This document shows, in pieces, positions 1 through 13,163 of a stretch of 64,000 bases of DNA (position 1 is its first letter; the number at the start of each line of letters is the position of its first letter). The translations under genes were made by a program, and so were the position numbers. Under the pieces are notes generated by a model, which had not been told where the DNA came from, did no database searches, and saw nothing but the letters and a program-made list of their open reading frames with translations. Source of the DNA: Artemisia argyi (lineage: Eukaryota > Streptophyta > Magnoliopsida > Asterales > Asteraceae); NCBI GenBank assembly GCA_030686995.1, contig CM060691.1, positions 93,514,743 through 93,578,742 on the forward strand, written 5' to 3'.

Positions 1-1510
1 TCTCTGCAGCAAATCTTTAACTAATTTTGTTCTTTCTTCACATACGAGCCTTGAAGAAAGCATAACAGTGAGAACTCTTGATCTAAGAGGATATTCCTTC
101 TCTGCTAACATAAAGACATCCATTCCAGTTTGTGTAGAAACATGATAAACACTGCAAGAGTCATATAGTTTCCATAAGATGCTTAGGTTATGAGCTTCAA
201 ACCTCCAATGTCTGTCACTTGGATCATGTTCATATAGTCTCTGAAAATGAACCCATAACTCCTTTGCTTTAACATCAGTGAATTCACTAGACTTGGATTT
301 CTCTTTTACCAATCTCCACAGAGTGTCTAAATCTTCCCTATCACAAGATCTGATAAGCTCTTCAAATTGTGTGTAAGAAGCAGTCTAACCACCAACTCTG
401 ATTATCTTCCAAGCTGATCCAAATTCATTTGTATAAATTTCCCAATCTATTATAGGGTGTTTTGCTTGTATGTGATCCATATATATGACTTCAGGAACTA
501 TGTTGATCATCTCATCAAGCTGCTCTTCAGTTAATCCTTCCTGTTCTTTTTCTTCTCCTTTAACATCTTCTTTTTCTTCATTAGCAGCTTATTCTTCAGT
601 AGGTTTTTCTTTAACTGTTTTGAGCCTCTTTGGTGATTTTTCTGTATCATCTTCTTCTATTGGCACAAACTGTTGAACCTTCCTATATGCAATATAATAC
701 AATCTTTCTATCTCATCCTGTGGTTTCCCTTTCAGTTGATTAGCATTCCAATTATCTTGATGGATCAAATACTTCTTCATACCAGCAATTATTTGAGCCT
801 TTGTAGGATTCCTTTTTATTTTCTGACCTTGCCTCTCCTTGATTGTCTCCATCAAAGCATGTAGTGCTTCTTCTTCATCATTCCTTGAATTAATGAAATT
901 AGCAAGTTGTGCTGATCTTTCTTCAACTGTTAAGCTATGATCTGCAATAAGTTCTTCAGCCTTTGCCTTCACAACTGGATCTGATTCAATTTGATCTTGT
1001 TGAGCCATAAGAGAGTCTGAAGCAATCTTTTCATTCTGCAGTCTCTGAGCTTCCATAAAGCTAGCAACTTCTTCTTCATGCACCTTTCTGGCAACTTCTG
1101 CATCAAAATCAATTTGAGCTTGAGTTCTTGGTTTCACCTTCTTTGGTTGCTCATCTTCTTCTTCTCTTCTTCTCTCATACTAAGATTGCTCAGCAGTATC
1201 AATTGTGGTACTTGGTTGTGCCTATTGAGTTTGTACTGCTACTTCTGTTAACCTAGCAGTACCTTCTTGAGCACTTGTAGCAGTACCTTCTTCAAAATTC
1301 ATTGGCTCAATACCTTGATCATCTCCTTCTCCAAACTCATTATTACCAGCACTAGTACCTTTAGTACCTTTTTCTTCAAAATTTAATTGCCTCCCCTGAA
1401 TTCTTGAAGATATCCTCCCCTATTTGGAAGAATTTCCACCATCTGGGTCATCATCAGAGTCACTAGAACTTGAACTGGTAGATTGAATGATTGTGGTCCT
1501 CCTTGTTTAA
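1..1510 (-). pseudogene. Remnant of a Copia accessory ORF (minus strand)
   Basis: Read on the minus strand this stretch is almost continuously coding but is broken by several in-frame stops, for example near 388, 592 and 1182. The longest open part is 589-1137 (182 codons), a charged, helix-prone protein with the segment DAEVARKVHEEEVASF. Nearer base 1 the frame gives VFMLAEKEYPLRSRVLT. Both parts resemble the accessory ORF of Copia-1 at 19767-21250 in this window (AEDAEVARK and MLAERRYPLIREIM), so I read it as a decayed copy of the same module from a related element. No gag, integrase or reverse transcriptase lies next to it and the 5' side runs off the window. Function of the family is unknown; the homology is by eye. 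Confidence 0.7.
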
Positions 1511-1593
1511 CGCTTAAAATTAATGTCCAAAATGTATGCACAACTACATAAATGGTATAAATTGAATATGCACCATATTATAAAATTTTCCAT

Positions 1594-1899
1594 GAAAAGG
1601 TTATCATACCAAGGTTGAGAATTACTCCATTCGATAAGCGTTTAACGCTTAAGATTGTCAGGAAACAATTTCCTATTTCAGTTTCATTTGCAATGACAAT
1701 TAACAAAAGCCAGGGTCAATTGCTTTCAAAAGTTATTTTGTACCTCCCCCGTCCTGTTTTCACACATGGACAACTATACATTGTTGTCTCAAGAGTTAAA
1801 AGCAAAAATGGTTTGAAGGTTGTCGTTTGTGATCAGGATGAAAATATGTCTAAAAGTAATACAAATGTCGTATACAAAGAAGTACTTCAAGGTATATAA
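1594..1899 (+). pseudogene. C-terminal fragment of a Helitron (PIF1-like) helicase
   Basis: The frame shows the final helicase motifs of Helitron Rep-helicase proteins: SVSFAMTINKSQGQ, then YLPRPVFTHGQLYIVVSRV, ending VVYKEVLQGI and a TAA stop at 1897-1899. In the family these form the C-terminal part of a superfamily 1 helicase that unwinds DNA during rolling-circle transposition. The ATPase Walker motifs, the Rep nuclease and everything upstream are missing, so this is a 3' fragment only. The open frame begins about 1594; the Copia remnant ends about 80 bases before it. A Helitron 3' end (hairpin plus CTRR) could not be assigned with confidence downstream. Confidence 0.8.
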
Positions 1900-2349
1900 A
1901 TAAGGTTCAAGAGGTATGTACAATATACATATCACATGTTTTTTACCATAAATTATATTATAATAGATTATGAATCACAACCTACTTTTACTTACATTTT
2001 CTATGAAATATTATGTGTGCACGGAATGAACATTTGCTATTAAATTGATTAGCGCTCACATACGTCATTTGCTATTCAAGACCATCAAATTTGGAGATGA
2101 CAACGACATCGATGTTTATTATTTTAATTGTTATAAACTCAATTGATTGTCAAATAATTCATATATTATCTCATTGTTTCTGTTATATATTAATGGAACA
2201 TGTTTACGTTCGTTGTTTTCTTATTATCTCTTTTCATATTTTTTTTATATACCCCGTGAATCCACGTGTTTTTAAGCTAGTTGTAGTATAAGATATAATT
2301 CTTAAGTGATAATTAATATATCAGCAACCTTAACAGAATACATAATAAG
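1900..2349. other. AT-rich spacer, no gene seen
   Basis: No convincing coding signal on either strand. The spacer follows the helicase stop and may be the 3' tail of the broken Helitron, but no clear terminus is visible. Bases 2342-2349 (ATAATAAG) are the left target duplication of the next element. Confidence 0.5.
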
Positions 2350-2906
2350 CACGGACGGAACTTAGTGGGGACCAGGAGGGGTCGTGCCCCCACCCCCGGA
2401 AAAGTTTTAAAATCAATTACCACAACAGACACTTCTCACACTCAATTACAAAAATAAACACTTTCAAAAGAGTTTACCAAAATCGATACTTTAGGCGAGC
2501 AAACCATTTACTCTCCAATTCATTTTCAGCTACATATCCTCATTAAAAGACAAAATACACAGAGAGCAAATGTTTTGCTCTCCCTCCCAATTGCTTGCCG
2601 CCTCACTAAAAGACAAAACACATAGAAAACAAATGTTTTGCTATCTCTCCCAATTGTCCGCCGGGTTAAAACTGTGTCGATTTTTGTAACTCTCCTTTCG
2701 AGGATTTATTTTGGTAATACGTGTGTATATATCTTCATTTAAAAAATTCTCTCAACTTTTTAGCCATAAGTACATTTTTAACCCTTACACATTGTATTGG
2801 TAGACATTATTAGTACGAACATTAAATGAAAATGTAAATCGGCCCCCTCAAAACAAATATGTTATAGATTGACCCTTCAAATTAAGCTTGTCAAGTTCCG
2901 TCTATG
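2350..2906. mobile_element. Non-autonomous hAT-like element with 8-bp target duplication
   Basis: The 557-bp segment starts CACGGACGGAACTT and ends AAGTTCCGTCTATG, which are 14-bp inverted ends with two mismatches. It is flanked by ATAATAAG (2342-2349) and ATAATAAA (2907-2914), an 8-bp duplication with one mismatch, the size typical of hAT transposases. There is no ORF of note. C- and G-rich blocks lie near both ends (2380-2400 and 2842-2849). It sits about 180 bases upstream of the terpene synthase TATA box. Confidence 0.7.
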
Positions 2907-3082
2907 ATAATAAACATAGAAAACTAATACATAAATTAGAACTAATTAATGTATTTTTGATGTTAAGTGACACTGTTTTTGTTTTAATGAAGTTGACTAG
3001 CTTTGTCATGAGGAGGAGAGAGAGAGAGAAAAAAAAAAAAAAAAAAAAATTAATTGGGGAAGCCCTTGCCATTTTTTAAGGC

Positions 3083-3090
3083 TATATATA
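3083..3090 (+). promoter_or_regulatory. TATA box of the terpene synthase gene
   Basis: TATATATA lies 46 bases before the ATG at 3136. A start of transcription about 25-30 bases downstream would fall near 3110-3120, after an in-frame ATG at 3091. This is why 3136, not 3091, is chosen as the translation start. A (GA)n/(A)n tract lies just upstream at about 3014-3049. Confidence 0.55.
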
Positions 3091-3135
3091 ATGATTCAGA
3101 GAATACTAGGAATCAAGTCTTATTCCTTCTTACGA

Positions 3136-5559
<2,424 letters not shown>

Positions 5560-6055
5560 TAGGAATATATAATATTCATATATAGCATGATTTGAAATAG
5601 GCCTATATGTACCAACCATGGATTTGAATAATGATATGTCGTACTATTCATCACCGATTGTTTGCCAGTAGTAAAATAACCCTACCTTGATTACCAAAAA
5701 AAAACTTTAACGACCAAAAATGTTACTTTCATACTTAGATAATTTAACGATTATAAACTGTCGCGGAACATAAATAAACACAGGTGAATTCAAAGTTTGA
5801 ATATCTATATATATACGTAGTATATAGCATACAGAGTCGCACTTATAATATCATATATCCTTTCTAAAACCTCAAAATATTGTGTTTAATTTGCCAATTT
5901 ATAACTTAATATCGGACATGGGGTATCATATGGTGCTAAAAATCATCTAAATTATGCACTTTAAATAGAAAAAAAAGGATGTATTATATGTTAATTAAGG
6001 TTTAATACACATAATATCTATGTATTTTACTAACCGCATGTAAGTATCCAAAAAA

Positions 6056-6190
6056 GGTATTGATATCTACACATACATTTTTACTTCATATACATAAAAC
6101 TTACACATAAATTTAGTGGGACCACTAGTATCATATAACTAAAATTTATATGTATAAAGTAAAAGTTTATGTGTAAATATCACTACTCAT
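6056..6190. repeat. Short inverted-repeat (MITE-like) hairpin
   Basis: GGTATTGATATCTACACATA near 6056 is mirrored, imperfectly, by TTATGTGTAAATATCACTAC ending near 6190. The arms are about 40-50 bp (including CTTCATATACATAAA / TATGTATAAAGTAA) around a short AT-rich centre. No ORF. A target duplication was not resolved. Confidence 0.5.
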
Positions 6191-6273
6191 CCAAAAATTG
6201 TCCAATATTAAACATTTACTTTCGATTTTTTTTTTTTTTTTTTCAAAAGCTTATTATGTTATCTTTCGGTTAA

Positions 6274-6509
6274 CCACTAAGGGTATGTTTGCTGTTGCTG
6301 GAGCTGGAGATAGTGCTGTAGATTATAAATTATTTTTATAAGTTACATGAATTAATCTTTGGTTTTAAGAGATTATGGAAGATTATTTTTTTTTATAATC
6401 TTTTATAAGTTATTTCTGTCAAATAAAGATTATTTTTTAAGTAGCTTATTTTTTAAAAAAATAAGCATAGTCTCTCAACAATCTTGTGTACCAAATATAG
6501 CCTAAGTGG
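6274..6509. repeat. MITE with 18-bp inverted ends
   Basis: The left end CCACTAAGGGTATGTTTG and the reverse complement of the right end, CCACTTAGGCTATATTTG, match at 15 of 18 positions. The interior (236 bp in total) is very AT-rich and non-coding. End sequence and size suit small plant hAT or Harbinger derivatives; no clear target duplication could be fixed, so the superfamily is open. Confidence 0.5.
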
Positions 6510-7120
6510 CAATTTCATTTTAGTATTCGTAACTATAGTGTGTTTTCCACCCAATTTTCTGGCGTCAGTCATTTGTTCTAAAAATGAAATAACGGCGCCA
6601 TAACTTTTAGCTAGCGTTTACCGTTAAGATTGTACCCACTCAAAATAATAAGCTGTGTTACGATTTCTTTTTTCTTAACGTGCTTCAATTATATGCTTTT
6701 CACAAATATCTGACTAAAAAATAGGAATTGCATGACTCCATACCAAATTACCACACACGCGAAACACATGTACCCAAACTATCTTGTATCCCTTACACAT
6801 ATTGAGTGGAAGGCAACGCGCGTATCACTTTCAAGATAGAAACACAGAAAGGAATCTTGCTAACGTTGGACCCTGCTAACTATGTACGTGTCACTATCCC
6901 CACAAATTGACGAAACACATATAAAAAAATAGACCACATATCCTGCATATATCAAACCCTTACATGGAAAAACAAAATCCTCTTGATACGTAGGAAAAAC
7001 TTAACTTACTATTTACAACTTTCTTTGCACTAACAATATTACATGTTAGGGAGATGACCGGAGTACATGAATGTTTTAACCTATAATATGTCATCAATAT
7101 TGTGTTATGTTCAATGTAAA

Positions 7121-7570
7121 CACTACAACAAAAGGGAGGACGGGCGAGGACACTTTCGGCGGGGACACAATGTCTCCGCTGAAAGTCGCAAAACGAAAAA
7201 CCCCATGCTGAGCTGGCACACCATTTCGCTGACCGTTTACTAAATTTTCAATGCACACTTTTCGCGGAGACATGTCCCCGCCGATGTATTTATGATATTT
7301 GGTAAAGTTTGACCAAAATAGTGTCTCATAATTGTTCCCGGGTATTTTTCCCGCCGTTACTTTCGGCGGGGACATGTCCCCGCCAAAAGGATGGATACAA
7401 AATGCCAAACTTTTAGCGGGGACCTGTCCCTGCCGAAAACTCTTTCCAGTTTTCTCTCCAAGTAATTACTTTATCCCGCCTATACTATCCGGTAATAATA
7501 ATACCTTTTGGCAGAGACATGTCCCGGCCAAAAGTTAAGGCGCCAATTTTTCCACCAAATTGCAACTTTG
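7121..7570. repeat. CACTA left terminus and subterminal palindromic repeats
   Basis: After the terminal CACTACAACAAAA the motif TTCGGCGGGGACATGTCCCC and variants occur in both orientations about six times (near 7158, 7262, 7361, 7406, 7509 and in between). The core GGGGACATGTCCCC is itself a palindrome. Such subterminal arrays are where TNPA/TNP1-type proteins bind in En/Spm elements (family knowledge). Divergent copies recur at 11063-11210. Confidence 0.75.
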
Positions 7571-7697
7571 TCCGCCAAACTTTTACTATATATTATAATA
7601 TACCAAAACACTTCTCACAAAACAAAGATAAATTCGGCAAAACACACATAAATTCTTCAAAACCCCAATTGTCAATTATCACAAAACACACACAACA

Positions 7698-8119
7698 ATG
7701 GATGGTTTAACGTTGGAACATGAGTGGGTAAAGGCTTTATCAAACATGCTCCTGTATAATAAAATTATACTTGAATATGGCTGGGAAATTTTTTTTATGA
7801 ATATGGTTCTTATGCGAATTGTGCCCCGTGGATGAGGGACCGGATTCTGGAATGGTTGAGGCAAAAGTCGTACTATAGAGAGCATTTGGAAGAGATGGAT
7901 GCTGCTGATGCTCAAGCTGCTGCTGAAGCTCAAGCTGCTGCTGAAACTCAAGCTACTACTGAAGCTGAAAGCACTTTGGGCCACAGATTTGATGATCTGG
8001 GAAATAGGATAACAAACCTTGAAGTTTTGTTTCAACAAATCGACCGCCGGATGAAAGCATGGAAGGGAAAAATTGGTGGAAGTTCTAGCAAAGTGGGAAG
8101 TAGCAGCAAAAGAAAATGA
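7698..8119 (+). pseudogene. Small coiled-coil ORF of the CACTA element, one frameshift
   Basis: The ATG at 7698 opens MDGLTLEHEWVKALSNMLLY; the frame is then lost at an 8-T run (7789-7796) and continues in another frame as YGSYANCAPWMRDRILEWL to the stop at 8117-8119, about 140 residues in all. The second half has an Ala/Gln/Glu-rich repeat (7909-7965), a likely coiled coil (LGNRITNLEVLFQQIDRRM) and a basic Ser/Lys tail (SSSKVGSSSKRK). It lies inside the CACTA element, tail to tail with the GRF zinc-finger gene on the other strand. I do not recognise the family. A one-base slip in the T run could be an assembly error or real decay. Confidence 0.55.
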
Positions 8120-8821
8120 ATGGGCGATGTCTGTTATGGTCTACGTCGTGTGTTTCGTTGCTTGTTGAGTTGTTTCGTTTTAGTTGTTTAGTTTACTTGT
8201 CGGGTTGTTTCATTTGATCTGTTTCGTTTGCTTGTCGAGTTGTTTAGTTTGAGTCTATATGAAAATCTATGTGGTTTATAACTCTTGCGTGGTTTAAATA
8301 AAATGTTTGCCTTCGTGTTTGAATAATTTTTTTTTTGTAATATTAAGATAATAGTTCAAAAACTATATTACATATCAATAATGGTGTGGACTCCTAACAG
8401 AGAAGCTAGCGGTGACACTCATCCTTGTGAAGGATGATTGTTATTGTTATTTTTATTATGATTATTGTGATGTTTAATATCTAATTGTAGCTTTGTTAGT
8501 ATAGGAAACTATGTGGATAACAAGTTACTAATGCTAAGTGTGTGGTTCAAATCAAATGTAGAGTTGTATATTTTGAGTTTGTTAACCAACAATGTTGGGT
8601 GATGTTTGGAATTGCTTTATAAACTGCTTAATTTCTTACTGCGGATGTTTTGTTAGATTAATAATTACAATTTTGAGTGTTTGGATAGAAGCTTACGATT
8701 TCAAGAGATTAAGCAGTTTTGAGTGTATCTAATCGTGTTTAGACATCAGTTTTCACAACAACAACAACATTTTATTAAACAACAATAGCACAACAAACAA
8801 CAACAACAACAACAACATTAC
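8120..8821. other. Spacer between the two convergent CACTA genes
   Basis: No gene. 8150-8260 contains repeated GTTGTTTCGTTTGCTTGTCGAG-like units (short imperfect tandem repeats), and 8757-8818 is a (CAA)n-type tract immediately 3' of the minus-strand gene stop. Confidence 0.5.
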
Positions 8822-9783
8822 ATACGAAGATTTTCCATGTCACCTAACAGGTTACGGAGTATTGCATTCGACTGACATGCGTGCTCGTTGTTGTCGGGAT
8901 TCGTTGCCATTTCAGCTCTTGCCTTGAGCATCCTGTAGGTCCAAAAGTTCTGGATCTAAGCAGCCTTTGTAAGACAATAGACACCTTTGATAAATCCAAA
9001 CTATCTATGTGAGAAACTCTTAAACAATGTAAACTTGATGTTAACGCGGAATATTAACACAAGCAACAAGAACAACACAGAGATTTACTAACTTTGTATT
9101 CTATTAAACTTTAGAAAACTTGGCATTGAACATTATGCCGTAGGGTTCCTTTTATATTATAAGGAAACCCTAATTCTACAAAACGTGTGAAAAGGATGCA
9201 TACATATCTTCTCCTAAGATATCTAACCGTGTGTATATCCTTTCCTATAATATCTCCTAAGATATCTAACTTGTTAAGCAAAACAGACTTAACTATCTAA
9301 ACATAAACAGACTTAACTATGTCTGCCAGACTTAACTTAGTTCTGGCCAGACTTAACTATCTATCCGACTTAACTAATCTACTAGAGTTAAGTCTGGTTA
9401 CAATAATTCCCAACACATCCTTACTCTTGTCTCTAGCACCTGTTTTTGTGCCTCCAGCATATTTATCCTAAGATCTTTTTCATGGCAGTTTGAGCACCCA
9501 GAACCGTGAGATGTTGAACCAGAAGAGATTACTTGTAACTGTTCATCAAATTCACTCTTCCACATAAAATATCCACATCCATGATCTTTTTCTCTTGGCT
9601 GTCACATACATAATGATATTATATCATTGTTTGTATATATACATAAATAAGAAATGTATAATTGTTCACCTTCGAAAGAGGATTTGCATAATATTCCAAT
9701 CTAAATGTTTCTGGTTTATGGCTCGTTCTTCTTTTTATATTTCCTGCTCCACAATTACACATAAAAAGATTATATCGCTGCAT
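8822..9783 (-). pseudogene. GRF-type zinc-finger protein, split by a solo LTR
   Basis: Minus strand. Exon 1 (9783-9670) gives MQRYNLFMCNCGAGNIKRRT and continues SHKPETFRLEYYANPLSK. Exon 2 (from 9598) begins PREKDHGCGYFMWKSEFDEQ. Together these show the GRF zinc-finger pattern: Cys-x-Cys, TSHK-like, NP, then Cys-G-Y-F-x-W. A C-terminal coiled-coil-like segment follows. The intron 9669-9599 has GT/AG ends. A 450-bp solo LTR (8968-9417) interrupts the coding part; the frame then resumes as IQNFWTYRMLKARAEM and ends MENLRM at a stop at 8822-8824, with one extra in-frame stop just after the LTR. GRF fingers bind nucleic acid in other proteins. Its place inside a CACTA element suggests an element-borne DNA-binding accessory, or a captured host gene. 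Confidence 0.65.
8968..9417 (-). mobile_element. Solo LTR inserted in the GRF gene
   Basis: On the minus strand it reads TGTGTTGGGAATTATTG to GTGTCTATTGTCTTACA and is flanked by AAGGA and AAGGC (plus-strand TCCTT at 9418-9422 and GCCTT at 8963-8967), a 5-bp duplication with one mismatch. It contains five to six copies of CAGACTTAACTAT-like motifs (9285-9405). No internal region or second LTR is present. Confidence 0.65.
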
Positions 9784-10094
9784 CTCAGGTTAAGTGGTTT
9801 TGAGGAGAACGAGCGTTGTGAGGTTTGAGAATAAGAGGTTGTGAGGTTGGTTTGAGGAAAAGCAGATCTTTTATACAAACGTTTTGGTGGGAAATTTTGG
9901 CGCCAATATTTAGGTGGGAAAATTTTGGTGGGAAGTGTTTTGGTGACAGATGGTGTGATATTATCTAAGATTTTGGTGGGAAAATTTGGTGGGAAGATTT
10001 GAGAATGTTTTGAGAGTGGTTATGGCTTTAGTAGACAACTGATTCCTATATATGCACCTTTAAGGTAGAGGCATAACTTAAATGCATGGATAAT
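9784..10094. other. Upstream region of the GRF gene, repeat-like
   Basis: No gene. It carries several GGTGGGAAAATTTTGGTGGG-type repeats (9887-9995) that mirror the GGCGCCAATTTTTCCACC stretch at 7540-7557, so this is probably CACTA regulatory or subterminal sequence. Confidence 0.45.
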
Positions 10095-10790
10095 GTGTAT
10101 AACCACATCATCTCGGCTCGTTTGTTTAACATCTCATGTATAATCATATCATCTCAGCTCGTTCATTTAACATCTCGTGTATAACCACATCATCTCGGCT
10201 TGTTTGTTTATCATCTCGTGTATAACTACATCATCTCGGCTCGTTCATTTAACATCTCTTGTATAACCATATCATCTCGGTTCGTTTGTTTAACATCTCG
10301 TGTATAAACATATGATCTCGGCTCGTTCGTTTATCATCTCATGTATAACCACATCATCTCGGCTCATTCGTTTAACATCTCGTGTATAACCATATCATCT
10401 CGGCTCGTTCGTTTAACATCTCGTGTATAAACACATCATCTCAGCTCGTTCGTTTATCATCTCGTGTATAACTACATCATCTCGGCTCGTTCGTTTAACA
10501 TCTCGTGTATAACCATATCATCTCGGTTCGTTTGTTTAACATCTCGTGTATAACCACATCATCTCGGCTCGTTTGTTTAACATCTCGTGTATAACCACAT
10601 CATCTCAGCTTGTTCGTTTATCATCTCGTGTATAACCACATCATCTCGGCTCGTTCGTTTAACATCTCGTGTATAACCACATCATCTCGGCTTGTTCGTT
10701 TAACATCTCGTGTATAACCATATCATCTTGGCTCGTTCATTTAACATGTCGTGTATAACCACATCATCTCGGCTCGTTTGTTTATCATCT
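10095..10790. repeat. 41-bp minisatellite, about 17 units
   Basis: The unit reads TGTATAACCACATCATCTCG then GCTCGTTCGTTTAACATCTCG. Successive units differ at a few positions (CACATC/CATATC, TTCGTTT/TTTGTTT, AAC/ATC). The period of 41 bp was counted by eye over the whole array. It is non-coding, lacks the spacers of a CRISPR array, and lies inside the CACTA element. Confidence 0.9.
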
Positions 10791-11050
10791 AGTATAAATA
10801 ATTTTAAATGATTTAACTTAATTAAAATGATTTAAAAATAATTTTTAATGATTTAACTTAATTAAAATGATTTAAAAATAATTTTAAATTATTTAAATTA
10901 AGTATAAATGATTTAACTTAATTAGTTTAAAATGATGTAAATAATTTTAAAAATTTTAAATTAATTAAATATGATTTAGAAAAAAATTAATTAAATTTAT
11001 GATTTATTTAATATTGATTTAAGTTAATTAAAATGATATAAAACAGTTTT
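10791..11050. repeat. AT-only short tandem repeats
   Basis: Repeats of AATGATTTAACTTAATTAAA with AAAATAATTTTTAATGATTT variants, almost without G or C. No coding potential. Confidence 0.7.
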
Positions 11051-11220
11051 TTAATCAAAAACATCTTTCAGCGGAGACATGTCCTCGCTAAAGGTTTTCA
11101 TCAAATTTTTTGTTTTTCCCTCTACGCATTTACTTTATCCCGCCAAAGTTTTTGGCTAATGATAAAAACTTTTAGCGGGGACGTGTCCCCGCAAAAGTAT
11201 GACCTCAATTATTAACATAT
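11051..11220. repeat. Second CACTA subterminal repeat block
   Basis: TTTCAGCGGAGACATGTCCT and TTTTAGCGGGGACGTGTCCC repeat the palindromic motif of 7121-7570. The whole block (including CATTTACTTTATCCCGCC) is a diverged direct copy of 7397-7550. Confidence 0.7.
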
Positions 11221-12560
11221 GCCAATCTGGGTTTCACCACTTAAAAAAATAAAAATTTATTACACCCATCGTCTTCGCCTCTCTCCCATCGTGTAACCAG
11301 CACCACCATAGCACAACCACTTCACCACACCACCACTACTCCACAACCACTTCACCACCACATCACCATCTCCACCACAACACACCCACACTCGCACCAC
11401 TGTGCAGATCTCTTTCCCTCCCCCTCTCATTTAATTCTTTCCTCCGAACCCCTCTCTCATTTAATTCTTTCCCTCCTCCTCTCATTTCTTCCTTTCTCTA
11501 ACCAAGACCAAGTCGAGACCAAGGTGAGTATTTTTTTAAAAAAATTTTAATTTTGCGTTATTTATTTAAATTGCGTGTTTTTTTAATTTTTTTAATTTAT
11601 TTTTTGTTATTTGTAAAGGATTAATTTTTGTTATTTGTTTTCTGAGTTTTGTTTTTTATATTTTTTTGTTAATTTTTTTTGGTATAGTGTGCTGTCGAGA
11701 GCCGAGGCGAAGCTGAGACCACAACCAAGACGAAGCCTGCTGTCAAGACCACAACCGAGTTTTTATTTTTTATTATTTTTATTTTTTTATTTTGTGTGTG
11801 TGTGTGTTTATGTGTTATGGTGATATGTCACTGCCAAAAGTTTACATTGAATAATTTGTGTTTATGTTTGTTTGGTGAGGACAGTCCACAGCCAAAAGCC
11901 GAGACCATCCTACTGTCAAGACCAGCCGAGAGCCGAGACCAGCCTTTTGTCAAGACCAGCTAGCCAAGAGCCAAGACCACAATCGGTACGTTTTTTTATC
12001 ACATGCTTTAATGTTTGTGTTTGGTTATCAGTAGGGTGTTTTATTTTGAGAATGCGTTTGGGATTACTTCTTAAGCTGCTATGGTGTCTTGTTTCGGCTT
12101 ATATCAGTAGGGTGTTTGGTTTTGGCTTATATCAGTAGGGTACTAGGGTATTTGGTTTCGGCTTATCTCGGTAGGGTGTTTGGTTTCGGCTTATATCAAT
12201 AGGCTTATATTAGTAGGGTGTCTAAGTGTAGACATGATGAGGCAAAGCATAGATAGAACATGATTACAGTAGATACATATACAAATGCACATCTCGTGAC
12301 ATAAAATAGATCTTATGTAAGCGCAAATGTAGGCTGATAAGTTAGGGAGTTGCTATGTTAGCTTATATATTGGACTTACGAACTTATGTAAATTTGGAAA
12401 ATGTGGGTTGATAAGTTATAAGCATTTCCAAATTTACATAAGCTCATAAGCCCGAAAGGGTGCATTTGATAAGCTTATTGTGTTTTCATTTGGTATACGT
12501 TTGATAATGTATTTGGTATGCGTTTGTTAATATATGAAAATGATTGTGCTAATATGTTAC
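11221..12560 (+). other. Leader region of the CACTA transposase gene, left half
   Basis: There is no long ORF. A CT/CAC-rich block (11260-11520) ends GAGACCAAG followed by GTGAGTA, a good splice donor. Further purine-rich blocks with GCCGAGACCA and CTGTCAAGACCA repeats (11690-11760 and 11875-11990) alternate with T-rich, intron-like DNA, and the second block ends in a possible donor (GGTACG near 11986). Short repeats of TTGGTTTCGGCTTATATCAG fill 12085-12215. I read this as spliced 5' untranslated exons of TNP2, cut from the coding part by Copia-1 at 12560. Confidence 0.45.
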
Positions 12561-13086
12561 TGTTGGGATATAAAAGATCAAGGTACTTCTGTATGTCAAA
12601 GTACTGTTGCATGAAGAGTAAAGTCAAAGTGCTGCTTGAAGATCAAAGTCAAAGTACTGCTGATTGAAGATTGTTCAAAGTACTTCGAAGAATATAAGGA
12701 ATTAAGTGCAATATTAGTTAAAGGATTAATGTGTAACATTGTATGAATATTCTAGAATTAGTTAGGGATAATTACTTGTCGTTCAAGTTAGATGATGTAA
12801 ACCGACTTAAGGTTATCTATAAAAGGAGCCTTAAGAGGTATTAGTCGATATATGTTTTAGAAGCTTTACAAAGTCGATAATAGTTAGGGATTGTTAGTGA
12901 ATCTGTGTAACAAAGCAGGTTCAAGTTTGGTTTAATATAAAAGTTCTTCTTAAGCTTTGTGTTAGTAGATTCCGCATACTTTACAAGGTCAAACAGTGTT
13001 TCAATATTAATAGTGTTGAGTTTAATTAATATTATTAAACCTTTACAAGCTACAAAGTAGTTTGGTCAGAGTACATCGATCCAACA
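12561..13086 (+). repeat. Copia-1 5' LTR
   Basis: TG...CA-ended 526-bp LTR. CTATAAAAGG at 12819-12828 is a clear TATA box for the element transcript. CAAAGTACTGCT-type motifs are repeated at its start. It is identical to the 3' LTR except at five positions (for example T/C near 12607 and G/T near 12781). Confidence 0.92.
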
Positions 13087-13088
13087 AG

Positions 13089-13100
13089 TGGTATCAGAGC
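13089..13100 (+). other. Primer-binding site of Copia-1 (initiator Met tRNA)
   Basis: TGGTATCAGAGC, two bases after the LTR, is complementary to the 3' end of plant initiator tRNA-Met and primes minus-strand DNA synthesis. Confidence 0.9.
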
Positions 13101-13163
13101 TTGTGTTGGAAACTCTGATTAAGAAGAAAAACCTTAAACCGATTCTACAACAAACCCTTCAAG

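Larger units (their letters stand above)
5560..7120. other. AT-rich intergenic DNA downstream of the terpene synthase
   Basis: No coding region seen. AATAAT-type sequences near 5627 could serve the terpene synthase 3' end. Two MITE-like elements (listed separately) occupy 6056-6190 and 6274-6509; the rest shows nothing I can name. Confidence 0.5.

Noticed and set aside
1505..1652. GTTTAACGCTTAA present twice, considered as a target duplication
   Set aside because: The copies lie about 135 bases apart, one inside the helicase coding frame, with no element ends between them; probably chance.
3091..3135. Upstream ATG adding 15 residues to the terpene synthase
   Set aside because: It starts one base after the TATA box, upstream of any plausible transcription start.
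7094..7538. ORFs on both strands with GGDMSPPKV-like repeats
   Set aside because: They translate the palindromic CACTA subterminal repeats in both directions.
10095..10790. Possible CRISPR-like array
   Set aside because: The 41-bp units follow each other without unique spacers, and the context is a plant transposon.
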